NCBI GenBank assembly: GCA_016713445.1
Contig: JADJPB010000004.1
Coordinates: forward strand, 372,001-436,000
Reading direction: 5' to 3'
DNA from: Bacteroidota bacterium
Lineage (GTDB): Bacteria; Bacteroidota; Bacteroidia; AKYH767-A; OLB10
DNA: 64,000 bases
In this document: positions 9,735 through 20,368 of the stretch, one piece after another
Position numbering within the stretch: the first letter of the stretch is position 1
Layout: each line of letters starts with the position of its first letter
The notes under the pieces: model-generated
Databases searched by the model: none
What the model saw: the letters and a program-made list of their open reading frames with translations, nothing else
What the model was told of the DNA's origin: nothing
Translations under genes and position numbers: made by a program

Positions 9735-9790
9735 AAACATGCGAGGACACTAAAGTCGCAGAGAAGACTTGCAGCTTGCAGCTTGAAGCG

Positions 9791-9821
9791 AAAAAGCCAA
9801 GGCATTATGCCTTGGCTTTTT
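9791..9821. terminator. Bidirectional terminator after the RND gene
   Basis: The stem AAGCCAAGGCAT with ATGCCTTGGCTT-like complement spans 9794-9818. It is flanked by A5 on one side and T5 on the other, so it can terminate both strands. It lies immediately downstream of the leftward efflux operon. Confidence 0.88.
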
Positions 9822-9824
9822 AAA

Positions 9825-12800
9825 TTATTTCGTTTCCGAAGCAATCAAACTTTTATCTGGATGATGATTTTGCATCTCTACCGGAACATTCTCAATTCCA
9901 TAAATTCGGTTTTTGAAACGTGTCCATCGAATTTTCGCTCGATCCGTTAATAGATACATCACAGGAACTAATATTAAAGTTAAAAAGGTTGCGAAACTCA
10001 ATCCGAAGATCATGGTCCATGAAAGTGGACCCCAGAAAGCAACACTATCACCTCCGAAGAAGAGATGTGGATTTCCAGTAGTCAATAACTTTTCAAAGTC
10101 GATGTTTAATCCAACAGCAAGCGGAATGAGTCCGAAGATAGCAGCACATGCAGTAAGTAATACAGGTGTCATCCTTACTTTTCCCGCTTCAACAATCGCA
10201 TCCCATGTATTGTAGCCTTGCTCGATGAGTAAATCGGTGAATTCAACAAGTAATATACCGTTCCTCACCACAATTCCGGCAAGCGCTACAATTCCAATTC
10301 CCATCATGATGGTAGATACTGTCATTCCCGTAATAGCATAACCCAAGAATACGCCAATCATACTGAAAATAATTTCAGTTAAAATTATTACAGGTTTGCT
10401 GAGGGAATTAAATTGGAATACAAAGAATTAAAAAGATAAGTCCAAGTGAAACTAACATAGCCGTACCTAAGAAACTCATGGTCTCTGCTTGTTCTTCTGA
10501 TTGTCCTGTAAGAACAACTTCTACACCCTCGGGAGCTTGAAATTGCGCCGCTTTTTTCTGTACACTGGTAACCACGCCATTCGGATCATACCCTGCCAAT
10601 ACATTCGAGCTAATGGTGATCACACGTTTTTGATTGATTCGTTTAATGCCACCATATGTACTTGAGTATTGAATTTCACAAAATGCAGAGAGCGGAACTT
10701 GGCGTACAATACCACCCATGTTCATGTCGCGGTAAGTAATTTTAGTATTCTTTAATGCATCTACATTCGTGCGCTGATCATATTCATAACGTAATTGAAT
10801 GGGATACTCATCGTTATCATCTCTGAATTTGCTAATCTCACTTCCAAATACTGCATTACGAATTTCCATTCCAATTTGAGCAGTACTAATTCCTTCACGA
10901 TTCGCACGTTCACGATCGATATTGAAAACGATTTCTGGTTTGCTAATCTCGAAATCCGATTTCAATTGTTCTACTCCAGGAACATCTTCTGCAATCAAAT
11001 AGCGACGTAAGTCTTCCGATGCTTTTACAAGGTCTTCAAATTTATCTCCTCGTACTTCTAGGTTGATGGGTTTTCCAACTGGTGGTCCACCTTGCTCTTG
11101 GTCAACGGTAATTTCTACTCCAGGAATTCCTTTAACCGCCTCACGAATGTCGGTGAGGTATTTCTTCGAAGAGATGCCATCACGATCACTGAATTTTTTG
11201 AAGGCTACCGTAATCTTTGCTTTGTGCGGCTGTATACTTGGGTCAAATTCATTCGCATCGTTCGTACCTACGGCAACGTTAGTAATTACGGAAGTTACAA
11301 TTGGGTTGTTCGAGCCAAGAGCTTTGTACACTCTGCCTTCAACAATTTTTGCAATGGAATCTGTCTTTGCTTGGTCAGTTCCTATAGGTGCCTTCACATA
11401 AGCATAAATAACGTTGGGATCGCTACTTGGGAAGAATACAAATTCATTTCGACCAAACATCATAGCTACAAGGGAAACAAAAAATAACACGACTGTAGCT
11501 AATACTAATGTTTTTGGTCGACGCAGTGACCACTCTAATTTTCGACCGTACCATTCTTTGAAGCGCGGCCAGGAATTTTCCTGGAAATTGAAAATTATTC
11601 TTTGCAAATAGAAGTGATTTAAGAAATTAAAGCCAATCACGACTAACATAAAGTTACCCATTGCATGGCTGCCCGCAAGATGTAACAATAAACTTATAGC
11701 AATTAACATGATGGAACTTACTTTCAGACCTCTCGTTAATTTTGGATTTTTAATTTGTTCATCATCGTGTGGTTTCATGTATTGTACTGCGAAAACAGGA
11801 TTAATAATATAGGCAACTAATAGTGATGCTAGCAGCGTAACAATTAGTGTAATTGGAAGATAGTACATGAATTCACCAATGGTTCCTGTCCAAAAAGCAA
11901 GAGGGATAAATGGTGCAAGTGTTGTTAAGGTTCCACTCAGAACTGGTAAGAATACTTCTCCGGCAGCTAATTTGGCTGCTTCTTTAATATTCTTTTTGCC
12001 ATTGTCATAAATACGATGTGTGTTTTCAATAACAACAATCGCATCATCAACAACAATTCCCAATGCGAGTAAAAATGCGAAGAGTACGATCATATTCATT
12101 GTGAATCCAATGGCAGGCATAAATAGAAAAGCTAAGAACATCGAAAGAGGTACACTCGCTGCCACAAAGAAGGCGTTTGTTGTTCCCATGAAAAACATCA
12201 GAATAAGTAATACTAAAATAAATCCGATGATGATGGTATTGATCAAATCATGCAAAGTAGTACGAGTCGAATCACTTTGATCTCCTGTTAAAGTTACCGT
12301 TAAGTTTGCTGGTAAATCTTTCTCTTGCATCTCTGACACGATGGCTTTCATCTTATCGGTTGCTTCAATCAGATTATAGCCAGTACGCTTCACCACATTT
12401 AACGTGATCACATTCTTGCCATCTAAGCGAGCAAAACTTTCTTGTTCTTTGTACGTGTCTTTTACTTCTGCAATATCTTTCAGATATACTGCAGCACCTG
12501 AAGCTCCAGCAATAATAATATTGCTGATCTGATTTACATCTTTAAATTCACCTTTCACACCAATTGTACGACGCATTCCATCTGTAGAAACTGTTCCGCC
12601 TGAAATCGACATGTTCTCAAAAGCTACGGCGCGTTCAATATCGCCCAAAGCAATTTGTGCAGCCTGCATTTTGTACATATCAACATTGATTTGTATTTCG
12701 CGATCTAAAGCACCTACCATTTCAACGCGACTAATTTCCTTCAAGCTTTCGATTTTATCTTTGATGTCGTCCGCATAATTTTTCAACTTGTTTAATTCCA

Positions 12801-13263
12801 TATCCCCCGAGAGGTTGATGAATAATATTGGAATTTCACTGAAGTTGATTTCAGTTACTGCAGGTTCTTGTTTTAAGTCATTCGGAAGATCGGTACGTGC
12901 TTTGTCAACGGCATCTTTTACACGCTGCTTTGCATCGGCAACCTTAACATCTGTATTAAACTCAACCATGATGCTAGTAAAATCTTGTACCGAGTTACTC
13001 GTGATTTTTTTTACACCAGAGGCTGACTTCAATTGTTTTTCAATAGGCTTTGCTATTAAATTCTCCATATCTCCTGGTGAAGTTCCAGGGTGAACTACCG
13101 TCACAAATAATTGTGGTAAACTGATATCAGGAAAGTTTTCTTTCGGCAAGCCATTATAAGCCATTATTCCTGCCAATGTAATGATGATGGTAAGAATAAA
13201 GATGCTCGTTTTATTATCTATTGCCCAGGAGCTGGGTTTGAATTCTTTGAATACGTCCTTCAT
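9825..13263 (-). CDS. RND efflux transporter permease, inner membrane (frameshifted)
   Basis: After correcting one base the product is about 1145 residues, the usual length of HAE1-type RND pumps such as AcrB. It has a first TM helix near 20-40, large periplasmic porter loops, the TM4 segment LALGIVVDDAIVVIENTHR with two Asp residues of the proton relay, and a second half with VALAGIVVRNGILLVEF. The frame breaks at about 10422-10424: one extra base there ends the first part after ILCIPI, and removing it gives ILVFQFNSLSKPVIILTEI, joining the 178-residue tail. With the MFP and TolC genes upstream it would form a tripartite proton-driven exporter. Confidence 0.93.
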
Positions 13264-13304
13264 AGGGAGATTTATTTTTGAAAAAGAAATGATGAGAATC
13301 TAAC

Positions 13305-14408
13305 TTATAAATTAATTTTTTGACCATCAACTAAATCTTGATAACCACTTGTGATTACTTTATCGCCTGCTTTCAATCCTTCCAATACCTCTAATTTTCC
13401 AGCATAGTTCAATCCAGGTTTAACGATTTGTTTTTTGGCAATTCCATTCTCAGCTAGGAAAAGATAACTTCCTTCTGGAGTATTTTGTACAATGGCTAGA
13501 GGAAGAGTTATCGCATTCGCAGAAGTGTAATCAGCGATTCGCACAATAGCTACTTGATTCGGATGCAATGGTGTTTTGTTACCGTTGATATTTACTTCCA
13601 CGCGGAATGTGCGATTGATAGGGTCAATTACTTTTCCAGCATAAGAAATATTTGCTTTAATACTCGACTTCAAATCTGGAAAATAAACCTCTACAAAATC
13701 ACCTTTATTTACTTTTGAAATATAGGCTTCTGCAACATCAGCTTGAATTTTTAGTTTGGAGAAGTTCACAACACGTAATCCTGGGAGTCCAGGAGCGAAG
13801 GCTTGACCCACTTTTAAATCCATAGCATCCACGGTTCCATGAATAGGTGATTTAATACGCAACATTTCGAGTTGTTGACGTACGGTTGCCATTTTTCGAT
13901 CAATAGACTCTAAGCTATTCTTTGCTTGTAGGTACTGAATCTCTGTTCCGATCTTTTGATCCCACAAGGCCTTTTGTTTTAAATAAAGGGTATTCGTAAA
14001 ATCACGTGCGCTTTCTAATTCAGAAAGTGTTTTCATATAGACTGAATTTTCTAATTCAGCTAACACGGTTCCTGGCGAAACTTGGTCACCTACTTTAACA
14101 AAAATACGTGATATAGTTCCTGGAGTTTCCGGACTCACCATTACGTTTTCATCACCTTCTACTCGCGCTTGAACTTCTATTAAATGACTGAAGGGAACAG
14201 GTTCTACGGTAGTAATTGCTACATCACGACCAGCAACCTTTTTTTGATCACCACTTTTGCTCAGCTCTGCTTCGAGCGTTGCGATTTTATCTTTGATTTC
14301 ACTTTGCTGCTTTTTGAGATCATCAAGCTCAGCTTTTTTATCAGGTGTACCACAAGATGTGATTGCGAATGCAATTCCTAATGGGAGTATATAAAGAAGA
14401 TTTTTCAT
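13305..14408 (-). CDS. RND periplasmic adaptor (membrane-fusion) lipoprotein
   Basis: The 367-residue product has a lipoprotein signal peptide with lipobox AITSC (Cys about 19). A short coiled coil follows (DDLKKQQSEIKDKIATLEAEL). Then comes the biotinyl-lipoyl/hairpin module (GTISRIFVKVGDQVSPGTVLAELE, LRIKSPIHGTVDAMDLKVGQ) and beta-barrel domains. It bridges the RND pump and the TolC channel in the periplasm. It sits 41 nt upstream of the pump gene in the same operon. Confidence 0.93.
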   Translation of the reverse strand: MKNLLYILPLGIAFAITSCGTPDKKAELDDLKKQQSEIKDKIATLEAELSKSGDQKKVAGRDVAITTVEPVPFSHLIEVQARVEGDENVMVSPETPGTISRIFVKVGDQVSPGTVLAELENSVYMKTLSELESARDFTNTLYLKQKALWDQKIGTEIQYLQAKNSLESIDRKMATVRQQLEMLRIKSPIHGTVDAMDLKVGQAFAPGLPGLRVVNFSKLKIQADVAEAYISKVNKGDFVEVYFPDLKSSIKANISYAGKVIDPINRTFRVEVNINGNKTPLHPNQVAIVRIADYTSANAITLPLAIVQNTPEGSYLFLAENGIAKKQIVKPGLNYAGKLEVLEGLKAGDKVITSGYQDLVDGQKINL

Positions 14409-14431
14409 AACCTTTTAATTGATTTGTTTTT

Positions 14432-15760
14432 TTAGTAGTTTAAATTTCCGCTTGCTTTATCTAGATCAATGCGAGCGATGATGGTTTCATAAAGAGTATT
14501 TAAATAATTAGCGTCTGCCTCACGTAGTGAACTTTCTGCATCTACAACTTCTAAGCTCGACCCGATCCCATTGTCATATTTCACTTTGGAAACACGAGCA
14601 ATTTCTAAGGCTAATTCGCGATTCTTTTTTACGATAGCCAAGCTGGCCGTATTATTTAAGTAATTTGTTTTGGCAGATTCCATTTCCAATTCAAAACCAT
14701 TTTTCATTAAGGTAATTGAATTTTCTACTTTCTTTAAGTTTAATTTAGCTTGAGAAACGCGAGCGCTTTTTTGCATTCCATCCACAAGGGAACCGAAAGT
14801 TTTGCGCCAATAATCGAAGTAGGGAACCATCTGAGATCTGTATCCAAAAAGTCAAACTCATTACGTGAATTATTAAAACTAAAGGCACCGAATGCTACTA
14901 AGCTTGGAACAAAAGTCATTTTATATCGCTTCACATCTAACTCTTGTAAACGTTTTGTTACATCCATCACTTGATATTCTGGACGATTTGCCAAATTCAC
15001 CGACTCAGGAACAGAAACTTCTTGTATGGTTGCAGCTTCTAATTTATCGCTTAATTCAATCGGTTGGGCAGAGGGATAACTCATCTGAAATTTGAGAAGT
15101 GCATAACTAATGGTTTGATATCTCTTCACCTTTTCTTTTTCAACCAATAGATTATTGTATGTTAATTCCATTCGATCAACATCCAGTTTTTCTACAAAGC
15201 CATTTTGATTTAACACTTTAATTTCGCCTAACATTTTTTCTACGCGATTTAGATTCGCATCGATGATTTCCATGCGAGCATTAGAAACGAGCGCACCGTA
15301 ATATGCTTTACTGACATTCACAGCGGCTTCGGTTTTCGTTTGCTTCGTTTGCTTTCTACTTAAATCTTGATAGGTTTTTGTGGCTTGTAATCCTACTAAA
15401 TAAGATCCATCAAATAATAATTGGGAAATGTTCACTCCAGCTGAAGCACTAAACTTTTGTCCAAATTGTACTGGTGCATATGACCCAGCTTCGCCTCCAA
15501 AGAATTTCTGCTGGTACGAAGCTAACAGGAATGTCGAGGAAATAATTGAAATCAGCAGTTCCTTCAATTTGTGGAGTTCCCATTCCAACGATTTCATTTA
15601 CTTTTTTTCGGGCAATATCTTCATCGAGTTGTGCATTGAGTACTGAAGTGTGATTCTTCAATGCATAATCAATGGCCTGTTGCAGGCTAAAGGTATTTTC
15701 CTGGGCTTGTAAATTTCCAACTAGGGAAAATAGAAGCCATAAACTCAGGATTTTTTTCAT
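14432..15760 (-). CDS. TolC-family outer-membrane efflux channel (two frameshifts)
   Basis: The start is ATG 15760, with signal peptide MKKILSLWLLFSLVGNLQAQ followed by SLQQAIDYALKNH, the typical TolC N-terminus. The reading frame breaks near 15510 (PVSFVPAE then FFGGEAGSYAPVQFGQ) and again near 14785 (GAKLSVPL then VDGMQKSARVSQAKLNL). After correction the product is about 442 residues, normal for the family, and ends DLDKASGNLNY. It forms the trimeric outer-membrane duct for the adjacent RND/MFP pump. The two breaks are more likely sequence errors than decay, because all segments keep conserved helices. Confidence 0.88.
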
Positions 15761-16366
15761 AGGATGCAATTGTTTGTATTTGTTAAGTAGTTTGTGTCCC
15801 TTTAAGGTGCATATGCCGTGTAAGAAGTGATCTAATAATTGTATTTGTACTTCTTGTAAATTGTATTTGTTAGGTGGGAAATATTGTGGACTCATGGCCA
15901 TTTCAATTTCTTCTATTCGCAAACGAGCGAGAATTTTTAAACTAAAATCTTTTCGATATAACTCTTCTTTTCTACCCTTTTCTAGGTTGGCAACAACTTG
16001 TTCTAAAATAACTTCTTCCTTGAATTTAGTAAAGTATTTCCATGCTTCAGGATGATGGCGTTGCATATCAAAGAATAAATTCGGATTCAATTGCGAAAAG
16101 ATGGCATTCATATAATTCATAATTAAAAAAATCTCATCAATTGCATTTTCAGATTTACTTTCAAATGCTTTGCATTGCACATCATGAGCTTGTATCATTC
16201 GATTTACTACAGCACGCACTAACTTGTTTTTATCTATATAATGTAGATAAATGGTTTTTTTTGACATGCCCAAATGACGCGCAATTTCGTCCATGGTCAC
16301 GTTTTTTATCCCAAACCTCGAAAACAACTCTTCGGCACCCACTAATATTCTAATCTCTGTTTCCAA
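15761..16366 (-). CDS. TetR/AcrR-family transcriptional regulator of the efflux operon
   Basis: About 202 residues with an N-terminal helix-turn-helix (MDEIARHLGMSKKTIYLHYIDKNKLVRAVV) and a helical ligand-binding C-terminal part ending LHGICTLKGHKLLNKYKQL. The start is TTG at 16366-16364, because a TAA stop lies four codons upstream and later Met codons would cut into the HTH. As sequenced no stop separates it from the TolC Met; the frame reads straight through. A TGA overlaps the TolC ATG in the +1 frame, so a single upstream indel would restore the expected ATGA overlap. It is the likely repressor of the pump operon. Confidence 0.85.
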
Positions 16367-16385
16367 TATTTTTTATTTGATCGTG

Positions 16386-16393
16386 CAAAACTA
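16386..16393 (-). promoter_or_regulatory. -7 element of the TetR/efflux operon
   Basis: TAGTTTTG on the minus strand, 19 nt before the TTG start, matches TAnnTTTG. Its position supports the TTG start of the regulator. Confidence 0.55.
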
Positions 16394-16548
16394 TGGAAAC
16401 TTTAGATACGATAAAAGTTTCTAATGTTAAATAATTAAGATGAGATTTGATCTTTTGGATATAAGTCATTGAAAATACGATAATTAAAAATTAATTTGTG
16501 ATCTTAAATAATAAACTAAATGAAAGAAAATTGATGAAACGTCGAAAA

Positions 16549-16902
16549 TTAACGAGCAGCCGACCTTTCTTCAGGCTGAATGGAAGGCGGATTGGACTCC
16601 GGTTTTTCAGTAGGAGGAATAGGCGTTTCTTCAGTGGTTTCTACTGCGTTCACAATCTCATTAATGGGTTTATTGACCTCGTCTTTAATTACATTAGTAT
16701 GTTTCTCAATTTCATACATGCCTTTGTTAATCTCCGACTGAACACCACCCATTGCATCTTTTACTTCTCTAATTCCTTTGCCAAGTCCACGAGCTAAGCT
16801 GGGAATGTTCTTGGATCCAAAAAACATCAATACAAACAATAAGATGAGAATCAACTCACCACCGCCTAAACTTTCTAAAAAGAGTAAGATCCCTATTTGC
16901 AT
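16549..16902 (-). CDS. tatA: Twin-arginine translocase TatA/TatB-type subunit
   Basis: The 117-residue product has one N-terminal TM helix (ELILILLFVLMFFGSKNIPSLARGLGKGIREVKDAMGG) with the conserved FG hinge followed by an amphipathic helix, the TatA/E architecture. A variable hydrophilic, proline-rich tail follows. It assembles the Tat pore for folded proteins. No tatC is in the window. The ATG sits 4 nt after a -7 box. Confidence 0.93.
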   Translation of the reverse strand: MQIGILLFLESLGGGELILILLFVLMFFGSKNIPSLARGLGKGIREVKDAMGGVQSEINKGMYEIEKHTNVIKDEVNKPINEIVNAVETTEETPIPPTEKPESNPPSIQPEERSAAR

Positions 16903-16906
16903 GGGG

Positions 16907-16914
16907 CAAAAATA
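16907..16914 (-). promoter_or_regulatory. -7 promoter element of tatA, leaderless arrangement
   Basis: TATTTTTG on the minus strand matches the -7 consensus. The only spacer before the ATG is CCCC. Confidence 0.6.
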
Positions 16915-17013
16915 CGGAATCCAATTTCATCATCTGTTTTTTTAGATGAATTTTCTTGATTATTGACATTATTAAGGAAGATCAATTCCATTTTCCTCGT
17001 GTCGAAAAGTTGC

Positions 17014-18647
17014 CTACTTAACTAACCCATCAATTTTTTTTCCGTTCGCTGAATAGGGAAGTGGAAGAGTTAAAAGAAAAGAGAGAGTAGGTACAATGTC
17101 AGTAATATTTACTGATTGATGTGTACTTCCATTCGAAATATTCCATCCAAACCAATGTAATGGAACCTGGGCATCATAAGAATATGGTGAACCATGATTA
17201 GTTCCTTGATTACGATTGACTCCTGCAATGGGTTCAGTCCATCCAGGAAGATAAAGTAAATAAACATCACCACCACGTCCATGAAAATGTCCATTTTGAA
17301 TTCTGCTTTTTAACATATCTGAATAAACCTGCGATTCCATCTCACATGCCGTTAAAGTTTCTGCTAACCCTGCTATGTTTTTCTTAGGAATTTACCCAGC
17401 TCAATACTCATATCGCAAATCGATAATTTATCTTTTGCAATTAACTCCTCATCTAAATAAACTTGCTCTTTTATTCTGCATCTGTAATATTCTGCTTTAC
17501 CATATTTTTCTGTTAGGAAGTAACGCGCAGTATCCTGAATATTTGCAGTGCTGATTACTCCAGTGTTTAATTTTAAATCTCGAGAGCGTATTGGATTACT
17601 TGGCGCGCCGTGATCTGCCGTTAAGAATAAAAGATAAGTTCCTTTACCCACGCGATTATCTAAAAAATTTAATAGATCGGCGATGTCACGATCTAGACGT
17701 ATATATGCATCTTCCATTTCCACGGACTCAATTCCAAATTGATGTCCTATATGATCTACTGCGGAAAAGCTGATCGCTAAAAAATCAGTGATGCTATCAT
17801 TTCCTAATTTCTCTCCTAAAATAGCGGCAAGTGCTGCGTCTTTGGTCATTGTATTGCCGAATGGAATATCGGTGATTAGATCATAACTTGTTCCGCGAAG
17901 TTTTGGTAAATCATGTGGGAAGATGGGTTTTTGCTCTCCTGTAAAAGGCGCTTCGTAGGGGCTGTCGTCAGGATCTGATTCTGTATATTGTGAAATTGGA
18001 AAAACAGTATTCCAAGGTTTGCTTAAATATTCATCTGCCCATTTCCGATCGTTAAATTCAATGAGCCAAGTAGGCAAGTCGTTTCGATACCATGAGCTTG
18101 TTATAAATTTACCTGAGAGGCTTTCAAACCAATACGCCTGTCCACTTCGACCTCCTGGTAATATCGCTCCTCTGTTTTTTAAAGAAACAGAAATTACTTT
18201 GGCTTTCATTTGAGTAGCTACACGTAATTGATCGGTAATGGTAGTCGTTAGTAAACGCGAAGGCGAACAATTTCCTTCCGTAGAAGTAGTTCCAATGGAC
18301 GTAACTTTGGAATCCGAAACGCAGTTTACCGTATCCTTTGCGACTAAATCAAACCAATCATTTCCTGTGATACCATGATAAGATGGTGTGGCTCCAGTAT
18401 AAATACTTGCATGGCCCGGGCCCGTATGAGTAGGTGCGTAATTGTATTGTGTGTTTTTACAATTAAATCCTTGATTAACTAATCTCTTAAATCCGCCATT
18501 ACCTAGTTTGTCCCAATAGCGTGAGATATAGTCTGAGCGCATTTGATCGACCACAATACCGACTGCAAGCTGAGGACGATTCGAATTGCTTTGCGCAGCA
18601 AGAAAGTTAGGTAGGGCGATGAAGAGGGCAATGATGAAATTTCTCAT
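17014..18647 (-). CDS. PafA-like alkaline phosphatase/phosphodiesterase, secreted (frameshifted)
   Basis: After adding one base the product is about 544 residues, close to Elizabethkingia PafA. A signal peptide (MRNFIIALFIALPNFLAAQ) is followed by the metal-binding Asp in GIVVDQMRSDY. The Thr nucleophile lies in APTHTGPGHASIYTG. K and R in SLKNRGAILPGG correspond to the PafA Lys-x-Arg phosphate clamp. Zinc ligands are in SAVDHIGHQFG, LTADHG and NHGSPYSYDAQVPL. The frame breaks at about 17373: reading TTT instead of TT gives KFPKKNIAGLAETL, joining the C-terminal 108 residues. It should release phosphate from monoesters in the periplasm. Confidence 0.9.
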
Positions 18648-18651
18648 ACAA

Positions 18652-18659
18652 CAAATGTA
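18652..18659 (-). promoter_or_regulatory. -7 promoter element of the PafA-like gene
   Basis: TACATTTG on the minus strand fits TAnnTTTG. The start codon begins after a 4-nt spacer (TTGT), another predicted leaderless start. Confidence 0.55.
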
Positions 18660-18744
18660 ATAATAATTTAAGGAACAAGAGGAATTAGAAACTGCTGTAA
18701 TAATGAATAAACTAGTAAATTAATAATTTTTTTTTTTTGATAAA

Positions 18745-19431
18745 TCAATGGTTTGTAACTTTAGAAAGGCGAATCTGACAACGATTACTATTCTCTAAAA
18801 TTTGCCACAATAGCCCCGACTCAACTCTGAAAGAAGGTGAAATAAAATATCCTATTTCTCCTATAGTTCGAAAGCGATCAAAATTTGGAGTTTTATTATT
18901 TATGAAAATTTCATTTGAAAGAGAAAGGTAAACTGCGCCTGGCACAATTTCTCTTTTGTTTAGAGGGTATTGTAAATTTAAACTATAACGAAATCGAAGT
19001 ATATCTTGAACTTTAAAATAGCGCTGTTCGAGGCGATAGCGATGGTTTATCGATATTCTGCCAAACTGATTTCCAAAAAGTAGTTGCTGAAAGAGTCGAT
19101 TCTCATCTGTATTAATTTTTGCATCATTTTGTGCGTTGTATTTTGAAGTATTTGCATATGCGGCACCTGCTGATAAATGTAAATTGTGTTTTTTAATTCG
19201 ATAGTAAATGGATCCCCGAATGATACTTTGTTCAAAGTCATGAATAAATGTATAGTTTCGAAATTGATAATCGAAAATGAAACCTGTATTATTGGATAGT
19301 CTTACTTGATTATTATAATTTAACCAACAACCTAATGTCTTAGGTTGAGAATAGGAAGTTAAACTAATTTGTAAAAAACAAATAAAAAATAAATAAAATT
19401 TGCTGTTGATTCTTATTTTTGAATTTGCCAT
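18745..19431 (-). CDS. DUF2490 outer-membrane beta-barrel protein
   Basis: Starting at ATG 19431 gives 228 residues with a signal peptide (MANSKIRINSKFYLFFICFLQISLTSYSQ). Alternating strands typical of DUF2490 follow (LGCWLNYNNQVRLSNN, FIFDYQFRNY, HRYRLEQRYF, RFRYSLNLQYPL). An earlier in-frame Met at 19455 would put unrelated residues ahead of the signal. The ATG overlaps the 3' end of crcB by 19 nt in another frame, so the two are probably co-translated. The function of DUF2490 barrels is not known. Confidence 0.8.
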   Translation of the reverse strand: MANSKIRINSKFYLFFICFLQISLTSYSQPKTLGCWLNYNNQVRLSNNTGFIFDYQFRNYTFIHDFEQSIIRGSIYYRIKKHNLHLSAGAAYANTSKYNAQNDAKINTDENRLFQQLLFGNQFGRISINHRYRLEQRYFKVQDILRFRYSLNLQYPLNKREIVPGAVYLSLSNEIFINNKTPNFDRFRTIGEIGYFISPSFRVESGLLWQILENSNRCQIRLSKVTNH

Positions 19432-19780
19432 GCTGCCCAGAATGCAAGTAAACAAGCAATGATACTAATGAGTATGTAAGCGAACGCCAACAGAAATTGT
19501 CCGTTTTTATCATCTCAAAATTTTCAAGCGTAAAAGTAGAAAATGTACTTAGTCCACCACAAAATCCAACACTGAGTAAGATTCGTTGTTGTTCATATTG
19601 ACCAGGCTTTAATAACATCAAACCAGAAAGAAATCCAACGAGAACTGCTGCAAGAATATTAGCAGTGAAGGTGTGCCACGGAATGGTAAATGTATAATTT
19701 CTTTGAATGATTAAGCCAATCAAATAACGTAAAACACTTCCCAATCCGCCACCTATAAATACAAGTAGAATATTATTCAT
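19413..19780 (-). CDS. crcB: CrcB/Fluc fluoride channel (frameshifted)
   Basis: The N-terminal part has the Fluc signatures GGGLGSVLRYLIG, NILAAVLVGF and GFCGGLSTFSTFTLENF. As sequenced the frame leaves the family after KTDN near 19503. Adding one G (GG to GGG) gives KTGQFLLAFAYILISIIACLLAFW, ending WQIQK at 19413, for 122 residues, the normal length. It is an inner-membrane dimeric channel that exports fluoride. It overlaps the PAP2 gene by 8 nt and DUF2490 by 19 nt. I see no fluoride riboswitch upstream. Confidence 0.9.
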
Positions 19781-20363
19781 GTTCTGATTTTATTTGGTTT
19801 GTAGAATTTACAATAATATTCATCAAGGAAGAAAAAAGCAAGGCGATTATAAATCCAAGGATCCATCCGCAGAGAATATCTAGCGGATAATGCGCACCTA
19901 AATACATCCTGCTGTATCCATTGATTAATACAAATACGAGGAGTACGAATCGTAAGTTTTTATACTTCGCCGGCAAGACTAAACTCATGAAAACAGCTAA
20001 TGCAATCGTGTTTGCAGCATGCGAACTAACAAATCCATATTTCCCACCACATGCATTGTTAACTAAGTGAATTAAATCTTGAAGAGCGGGTTCATGGCAA
20101 GGACGAAAACGTAAAGTGGTATTTTTTAACAACGTAGAAAGTTGATCAGTGGTTGCTGTCATGGCTGCAATTATCGGTAAAAAGTAAACAATTTTTTTTC
20201 AGTAATTTCTGTACAAGATGTATAAAAGCCAAGCATAAAAAGGAATCCATGTCCATTTATAACTGGTCCAAAAAAAGATAAAGTCTAACAGTGGTGCATG
20301 AGCGCCATTGATCGCTAATTCTAATTTTGTATCGATTTCATGAAGCCAAGCAGGCAATACCAT
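19773..20363 (-). pseudogene. PAP2-family phosphatase interrupted by an in-frame TGA
   Basis: ATG 20363 opens a frame reading MVLPAWLHEIDTKLELAING and an N-terminal helix to RNY, then TGA at 20201-20199. The same frame continues without shift (KKIVYFLPII) into the PAP2 motifs KNTTLRFRPCHEP, GFVSSHAANT and SRMYLGAHYPLDIL. A TGG Trp at the stop position would give a normal 196-residue lipid phosphatase (UppP/PgpB-like) with about five TM helices. Either a nonsense mutation or a base-call error is possible. It lies 5 nt after obgE and overlaps crcB. Confidence 0.82.
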
Positions 20364-20368
20364 CTTTA

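Noticed and set aside
9825..10361. Separate small RND-like membrane protein
   Set aside because: It is the C-terminal part of the adjacent RND pump, joined by correcting one base at about 10422.
19773..20363. TGA read as tryptophan (alternative genetic code)
   Set aside because: Many genes here end in TGA with normal family C-termini, and the other nonsense site is TAG. Recoding is not supported.
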